40,084 bases of DNA from Pseudomonadales bacterium (GTDB lineage Bacteria; Pseudomonadota; Gammaproteobacteria; Pseudomonadales; Pseudohongiellaceae), in contig JAJDVS010000083.1 in NCBI GenBank assembly GCA_022825945.1, forward strand, positions 1-40,084, given 5' to 3'. Below the pieces are notes generated by a model, which saw only the letters and a program-made list of their open reading frames with translations, searched no databases and had not been told where the DNA came from. Shown here piece by piece: positions 36,543-40,084 of the stretch; position 1 is the first letter of the stretch; each line of letters starts with the position of its first letter. Position numbers and translations under genes: made by a program.

Positions 36543-37574
36543 ATGAAAGCGCTCCAGCGCGCCTGGTACGAACGCGAACCCAGGCCATGGTTGTACCCGC
36601 TGTGGCCCCTGTCGCTGCTGTTCAAAGTCGCGGCGGCTTGGCGCCGGCAACGCCAGCGGGCCCGCGCCCGGCCCCGGGGAGAGGCGCCGGTGATCGTGGT
36701 GGGCAATATCAGCCTCGGAGGCACGGGCAAGACCGCGCTATTGATTGCCCTGGCCCGGGAATTCCGGCGGCGGGGTTTCGCCCCCGGCGTCATCAGCCGC
36801 GGCTACGGCGCCAATAGCGGCGCATTTCCCAGGCTGGCGCAAGCGGATTCCGACCCGGCCGAATGTGGCGATGAACCCGTGCTGATTGCCGCAAGCACCG
36901 GCTGCCCCGTAGCGGTGGACCCGGATCGCAACCGGGCGCTGGGTTGCCTGCTCGCGGATTTCAAGGTCGATCTCGTGCTCAGCGATGACGGCCTGCAGCA
37001 TTACCGCCTGCATCGCGATGTGGAAATCATCGTGGTGGACGGCGAGCGCAGGTTCGGCAATGGCCTGACCTTGCCCGCCGGCCCCCTGCGTGAGCCCATC
37101 CAGCGTCTGGGCGAAGCCGATTTCGTGGTGGTCAACGGCGAACCGGACAGGGCATTCGATTGGCCGTTGCGTCCGCATGCTGTCGCCATGGAGCCCAAAA
37201 CCCTGGTCAATCTGCATAGCGGCGAAGAGCGGCCCTTCAACGAATCGGCCTTTTTTCCTGACGAAGTGCTGCAACTCGTCTGCGGCATCGGCAATCCGGA
37301 GCGCTTTTTCAAGCTTATGCGGCAACTGCCCAATCCCGTTGCCCAATTCGAGTTTCCCGATCATTACCGCTTCCGCGCCGAAGATTTTGCCAGCGGGGGA
37401 ATCGACGCCAGGCAACCCGTCGTGATGACCGAAAAGGATGCGGTAAAATGCCGCGGGTTCGCCAGAGACAATTTCTGGGCATTGCGCGCCGAAATGAATC
37501 TGCCCCGGGAATGGGTCGAAGCCCTGCTGCAAAGGCTCGGAAGTTTTTCAGCGAAAGCCCGGGGCAATTTGTGA
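36543..37574 (+). CDS. lpxK: Tetraacyldisaccharide 4'-kinase
   Basis: It adds the 4'-phosphate in lipid A synthesis at the inner-membrane face. The 343 residues begin with a membrane-associating helix (PWLYPLWPLSLLFKVAAAW). The P-loop VGNISLGGTGKTALL is near residue 55, then VISRGYG, GDEPVLIA, VLSDDGLQHYRL (catalytic Asp region) and FPDHYRF. VMTEKDAVKC near the end is also typical. The start is set by family similarity at ATG 36543; the open frame runs far back inside msbA, which is not real coding. The ribosome site is weak, suggesting coupling with msbA. Confidence 0.95.
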   Translation: MKALQRAWYEREPRPWLYPLWPLSLLFKVAAAWRRQRQRARARPRGEAPVIVVGNISLGGTGKTALLIALAREFRRRGFAPGVISRGYGANSGAFPRLAQADSDPAECGDEPVLIAASTGCPVAVDPDRNRALGCLLADFKVDLVLSDDGLQHYRLHRDVEIIVVDGERRFGNGLTLPAGPLREPIQRLGEADFVVVNGEPDRAFDWPLRPHAVAMEPKTLVNLHSGEERPFNESAFFPDEVLQLVCGIGNPERFFKLMRQLPNPVAQFEFPDHYRFRAEDFASGGIDARQPVVMTEKDAVKCRGFARDNFWALRAEMNLPREWVEALLQRLGSFSAKARGNL

Positions 37575-37583
37575 AGAAACCTC

Positions 37584-37772
37584 ATGGACCGGAATCTGCT
37601 CGCCATACTCGTCTGTCCGATTTGCAAGGGCGAGTTGCGTCTCGACCGCAAGGCCAATGAACTGCTTTGTCTCGCCGACGGCCTGGCGTATCCCATCCGC
37701 GATGGCGTGCCGGTGATGCTTCCCGGTGAAGCCCGGGAGATGAGTTTTGAAGAGCGGGAACAGGCGCGGTGA
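37584..37772 (+). CDS. ycaR: Trm112-like protein (UPF0434/YcaR family)
   Basis: A 62-residue protein found between lpxK and kdsB in many gammaproteobacteria. It has the family opening LLAILVCPICKGELRL, a LLCLADGLAYPIRDGVPVML core and an acidic tail. The CPIC pair is present, but the second cysteine pair of a full zinc ribbon is reduced to one cysteine (LLC), as in many YcaR proteins. Eukaryotic Trm112 activates methyltransferases; the bacterial role is unsettled. It overlaps kdsB by 4 bp (GTGA). Confidence 0.92.
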   Translation: MDRNLLAILVCPICKGELRLDRKANELLCLADGLAYPIRDGVPVMLPGEAREMSFEEREQAR

Positions 37773-38506
37773 GTTTTACCGTCATCATCCCGGCCCGCTT
37801 TGCCTCAAGCCGCCTGCCGGGGAAATTGCTGCTCGACCTGGCTGGCAAGCCGGTGCTGCAACGCACCATCGAATGTTCGCTGGCAAGTGAGGCCAGCCAG
37901 GTGGTCGTCGCCACCGATGACGCGCGCATCGCCGAACTGGCCCAGGCGACCGAAGCCAAGGTAATCATGACTTCGCCCGACAACGCCACCGGCACCGACC
38001 GCATACAGGAAGCCGCCGATATCATGGAGCTTGCCGGGGAGGAGATCGTCGTCAATGTGCAAGGCGATGAGCCGCTAATTCCGGTCAGCGCCATCAATCA
38101 GGTGGCCCACGATCTTTCGCGGCATGGCGGGGCCGGCATCGCCACGCTATGCGAGGAAATCACCGACATCAGGGAATTCGCCGACCCCAACGCGGTGAAA
38201 GTCGCGCGTGACGAGAAGGGATTCGCGCTGTATTTCAGCCGCGCTCCGATTCCCCACGATGGCGTCTCCCTGGCCTTGCGGCATATCGGCATTTACGCCT
38301 ACCGGGTGGATTTTCTGCATCGCTTCGTCCGATGGCCGCGGTCCGAACTGGAAATCAGCGAACGGCTCGAACAATTGCGGGCTCTCAGTCACGGCGTGAA
38401 GGTCCATGTGGGAGTGAGCCGCGAACGTTTCCCCCCGGGGATCGACACTCGCGAGGATCTGGCGGCCAATGAGGCCTTTTTGGCGGGGAAGGGCGGTACC
38501 CGGTGA
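37769..38506 (+). CDS. kdsB: CMP-3-deoxy-D-manno-octulosonate cytidylyltransferase
   Basis: It activates Kdo for attachment to lipid A. The 245 residues have the nucleotide-binding opening FTVIIPARFASSRLPGKLL, VVATDDARI, SPDNATGTDRIQEA, VNVQGDEPLI (metal and CTP site), SRAPIPHD, HIGIYAYR and GIDTREDL. The start is GTG in a GTGA overlap with the ycaR stop. The neighbours msbA and lpxK belong to the same envelope pathway. It is followed by a 246-bp repeat-filled gap. Confidence 0.97.
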   Translation: MSFTVIIPARFASSRLPGKLLLDLAGKPVLQRTIECSLASEASQVVVATDDARIAELAQATEAKVIMTSPDNATGTDRIQEAADIMELAGEEIVVNVQGDEPLIPVSAINQVAHDLSRHGGAGIATLCEEITDIREFADPNAVKVARDEKGFALYFSRAPIPHDGVSLALRHIGIYAYRVDFLHRFVRWPRSELEISERLEQLRALSHGVKVHVGVSRERFPPGIDTREDLAANEAFLAGKGGTR

Positions 38507-38545
38507 CAGGCATTTGGCGACATACGGGGCAGTGGCCTCCCGCGA

Positions 38546-38572
38546 AGATTCTGCGACTGCGCGCAGAATGAC
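38546..38572 (-). repeat. Short palindromic repeat (attctgcg family), copy 5
   Basis: agattctgcg-actgcg-cgcagaatgac, the short-loop form. It shares loop and flank with the copy at 27401 (one base differs in the loop; both are followed by ggggat). It lies in the kdsB-murB gap. Confidence 0.8.
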
Positions 38573-38582
38573 GGGGATGGTA

Positions 38583-38707
38583 TGTCATTCCGCACGGAGC
38601 GAGGCATCCCCCTCGGTTATTCTGCGCGAAGCGTCCCCCTCCGTCATTCTGCGCGGAGCGTCCCCCTCCGTCATTCTGCGCGGAGCGAAGCGAAGTCGCA
38701 GAATCTC
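38583..38707 (+). repeat. Tandem 27-bp repeats ending in an attctgcg-family palindrome, copy 6
   Basis: Three 27-bp units lie head to tail at 38604-38630, 38631-38657 and 38658-38684. The second and third are identical; the first differs at four positions. Each unit carries attctgcg or its variant, the left arm of the palindrome. Only the last is followed by the right arm (cgcagaat, ending 38704). A partial, diverged unit precedes them. No gene is seen. Confidence 0.82.
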
Positions 38708-38752
38708 AGGCAGAATCCTCCCAATGAGCGCTCCCCAACTGCGGCTTGAAGC

Positions 38753-39796
38753 ATGAAACTCACCGACAACGCCGACTTGCGGCCATACAATTCCTTTGGC
38801 GTCGCGGCCCGGGCGGCCTGCCTGGCGGAAATTGAACACGGCGAGGAACTCGAACCCGCAACCGCTCTGGCGGAGGAGCGAGGCCTGCCGGTGCTCCTGC
38901 TCGGCGGCGGCACCAATGTGCTGTTCGCAGGCGATTTTCCCGGCCTTGTGCTGCTCATGCGCAACCGCGGCGTCGAAATCGACCGCGAAAGCGGCGTGGT
39001 CAAGGCGGCGGCGGGAGAAAACTGGCATGAACTGGTGCGAACCTGCCTGGAGGTCGGCCTGTACGGGCTGGAAAATCTGGCGCTGATTCCCGGCAGCGCC
39101 GGCGCCGCGCCGGTGCAGAACATCGGCGCCTACGGCGTCGAACTCGAAAGCTTCTTCGTCGGACTCGAATTGTTCGACTGCGCCGACAGCAGTCTGCGCG
39201 AAATGTCCCGCGAAGACTGCAAATTCAGCTATCGCGACAGCGTGCTCAAACAGTCCCAGGTCCAGTCCCGGTTGCAGCCACTGTCGCCGCCACAGCCGCA
39301 GCTGCGGGTAGTCTGCTCGCTGACCTTGCAACTCCCGCGCGAACCCGCGCCCAACCTGAGCTATCCGGCGCTGGCGGAAGAACTCGAACACGTCGCCAAG
39401 CCCACGCCGCAAGACGTATTCGAAGCCGTCTGCCGCATCCGCCGCCGCAAACTCCCCGACCCGGCCGAAATCGGCAACGCCGGCAGCTTCTTCAAGAACC
39501 CGATAATCTCCCAGGACGAGTTCGAGCAACTAAGCAGCCGTTACCACTCCCCGCCGTCCTTCCCCGCGAAAGAGGGCGTAAAAGTCCCCGCCGGCTGGCT
39601 GCTCGACCAATGCGGCTTCAAGGGCTACGAAAAAGGCGCGGCCGGCGTCTACGAACGCCACGCCCTCATCCTCGTCAACCGCGGCGGCACCACCGGCAGG
39701 GAACTCCACCAACTCGCCATGGAAATGCGCGACAGCGTCCGATCCGAATTCGGCATCACCCTCGAACCCGAAGTCCGCATTATTGGTACTCACTAA
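38753..39796 (+). CDS. murB: UDP-N-acetylenolpyruvoylglucosamine reductase
   Basis: A FAD enzyme that reduces UDP-GlcNAc-enolpyruvate to UDP-MurNAc, early in peptidoglycan synthesis. The 347 residues fit the type I (E. coli-like) MurB: YNSFGVAARA at the start, VLLLGGGTNVLF, AAAGENWHELV, IPGSAGAAPVQNIGAYGVEL (FAD-binding domain), SYRDSVLK, GNAGSFFKNP with the catalytic Ser, AGWLLDQCGFKG and EPEVRIIG with the catalytic Glu. The start ATG at 38753 follows a weak ribosome site just after the repeat array. The order kdsB-murB is common; ptpA, often between them in Pseudomonas, is absent. Confidence 0.97.
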   Translation: MKLTDNADLRPYNSFGVAARAACLAEIEHGEELEPATALAEERGLPVLLLGGGTNVLFAGDFPGLVLLMRNRGVEIDRESGVVKAAAGENWHELVRTCLEVGLYGLENLALIPGSAGAAPVQNIGAYGVELESFFVGLELFDCADSSLREMSREDCKFSYRDSVLKQSQVQSRLQPLSPPQPQLRVVCSLTLQLPREPAPNLSYPALAEELEHVAKPTPQDVFEAVCRIRRRKLPDPAEIGNAGSFFKNPIISQDEFEQLSSRYHSPPSFPAKEGVKVPAGWLLDQCGFKGYEKGAAGVYERHALILVNRGGTTGRELHQLAMEMRDSVRSEFGITLEPEVRIIGTH

Positions 39797-39810
39797 ATCA
39801 CGGAAACCTG

Positions 39811-39897
39811 GAGATTCTGCGACTCCGCTTCGCTCCGCGCAGAATGACATTGGTGAGATGCGTCATCCTGCGCGTAGCGAAGCGGAGTCGCAGGATC
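39811..39897. repeat. Inverted pair of attctgcg-family palindromes, copies 7 and 8
   Basis: Two long-loop copies face each other. The 35-bp arms at 39814-39848 and 39862-39896 differ at three positions over a 13-bp spacer. Two of the three differences are a matched pair: copy 7 has attctgcg/cgcagaat and copy 8 has atcctgcg/cgcaggat, so each keeps its own stem. It lies between murB and uvrC. The rest of this 176-bp gap has no recognisable feature. Confidence 0.85.
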
Positions 39898-39972
39898 CAT
39901 GCTTCAGCTTGAGCAGTAAGCTGGGGTTCGTTAAGCTTTTCAAGCGGCACGAAAGGATGCAACCCCTTCACA

Positions 39973-40084
39973 TGGCTACAAAAAACGCCTTCGATCACGA
40001 AAGCTACATCGCCGGCCTCACGCGCAGGCCCGGGGTGTACCAGATGCAGGACGGCGCCGGCAAGGTCATCTACATCGGCAAGGC
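39973..40084 (+). CDS. uvrC: Excinuclease ABC subunit C, N-terminal fragment (3' end outside window)
   Basis: UvrC makes the two cuts around a lesion after UvrB verification. Only the first 37 codons are present. FDHESYIAGLTRRPGVYQM and GKVIYIGKA are the opening of the GIY-YIG nuclease domain, with both the GVY and YIG elements. ATG 39973 is chosen by family similarity; AAAGGA lies 15 bases upstream, a long spacing. Confidence 0.93.

Noticed and set aside
38583..38707. CRISPR-like array of 27-bp repeats
   Set aside because: The units are directly adjacent with no spacers, and no cas gene is in the window. They are a tandem expansion of an intergenic palindrome.
38469..38756. Open frame with repeated SPSVILRGA peptide upstream of murB
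   Set aside because: The repeats come from the 27-bp DNA array, which reads open in more than one frame. It has no ribosome site or family similarity.

Overview
The window is about 40 kb of GC-rich chromosome from a gammaproteobacterium. Gene order points to a Pseudomonadales-like lineage: thrS-infC-rpmI-rplT-pheS-pheT-ihfA-merR, a fused tyrA-aroA followed by cmk-rpsA-ihfB-lapA-pyrF, and lolC-lolD-lolE-comEC-msbA-lpxK-ycaR-kdsB-murB. The species cannot be told from these bases. Nearly all of the DNA is housekeeping, with accessory material limited to a few genes and several families of short dispersed repeats.

Layout. (1) 1-2852: the 3' part of a PhoD-like phosphatase, then uvrB on the minus strand, separated by a double-hairpin repeat. 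(2) 3003-10561: tRNA-Val, then a translation operon encoding ThrRS, IF-3, L35, L20, both PheRS subunits, IHF-alpha and a small MerR-type regulator. A 165-bp mobile-looking element sits exactly between pheS and pheT. (3) 10575-13219: a hairpin-dense intergenic stretch, tRNA-Pro, a DUF1428 protein on the minus strand and a secreted zinc metalloprotease. (4) 13348-22904: gyrA, prephenate dehydratase, the TyrA-AroA fusion, CMP kinase, ribosomal protein S1, IHF-beta, LapA and OMP decarboxylase. Aromatic synthesis, DNA topology and ribosome function are packed together with overlapping starts and stops. (5) 22997-27095: a ComEA-like helix-hairpin-helix protein, a two-gene surface-polysaccharide unit (WbpL-like and WbpM-like) and a small membrane coiled-coil protein. 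(6) 27096-29055: a repeat-rich spacer with a second copy of the 165-bp element, tRNA-Asn, a periplasmic cyclophilin and a serine-recombinase-like protein with an eroded active site. (7) 29089-40084: an envelope block (lipoprotein export LolCDE, DNA uptake ComEC, lipid A flippase MsbA, LpxK, Trm112-like YcaR, KdsB, MurB) and the first codons of uvrC.

I did not find an undescribed multi-gene system. The least explained material is non-coding. Two equal-length 165-bp copies of one element, with terminal inverted repeats, include one whose end supplies the pheS stop codon; further end fragments lie elsewhere. A roughly 70-bp double-hairpin repeat occurs twice in opposite orientation. A family of eight short palindromes (stem attctgcg/cgcagaat) lies only between genes, and its stems show compensatory base changes. 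Among the proteins, the degenerate serine recombinase, the metzincin protease and the five-hendecad coiled-coil protein deserve a second look.
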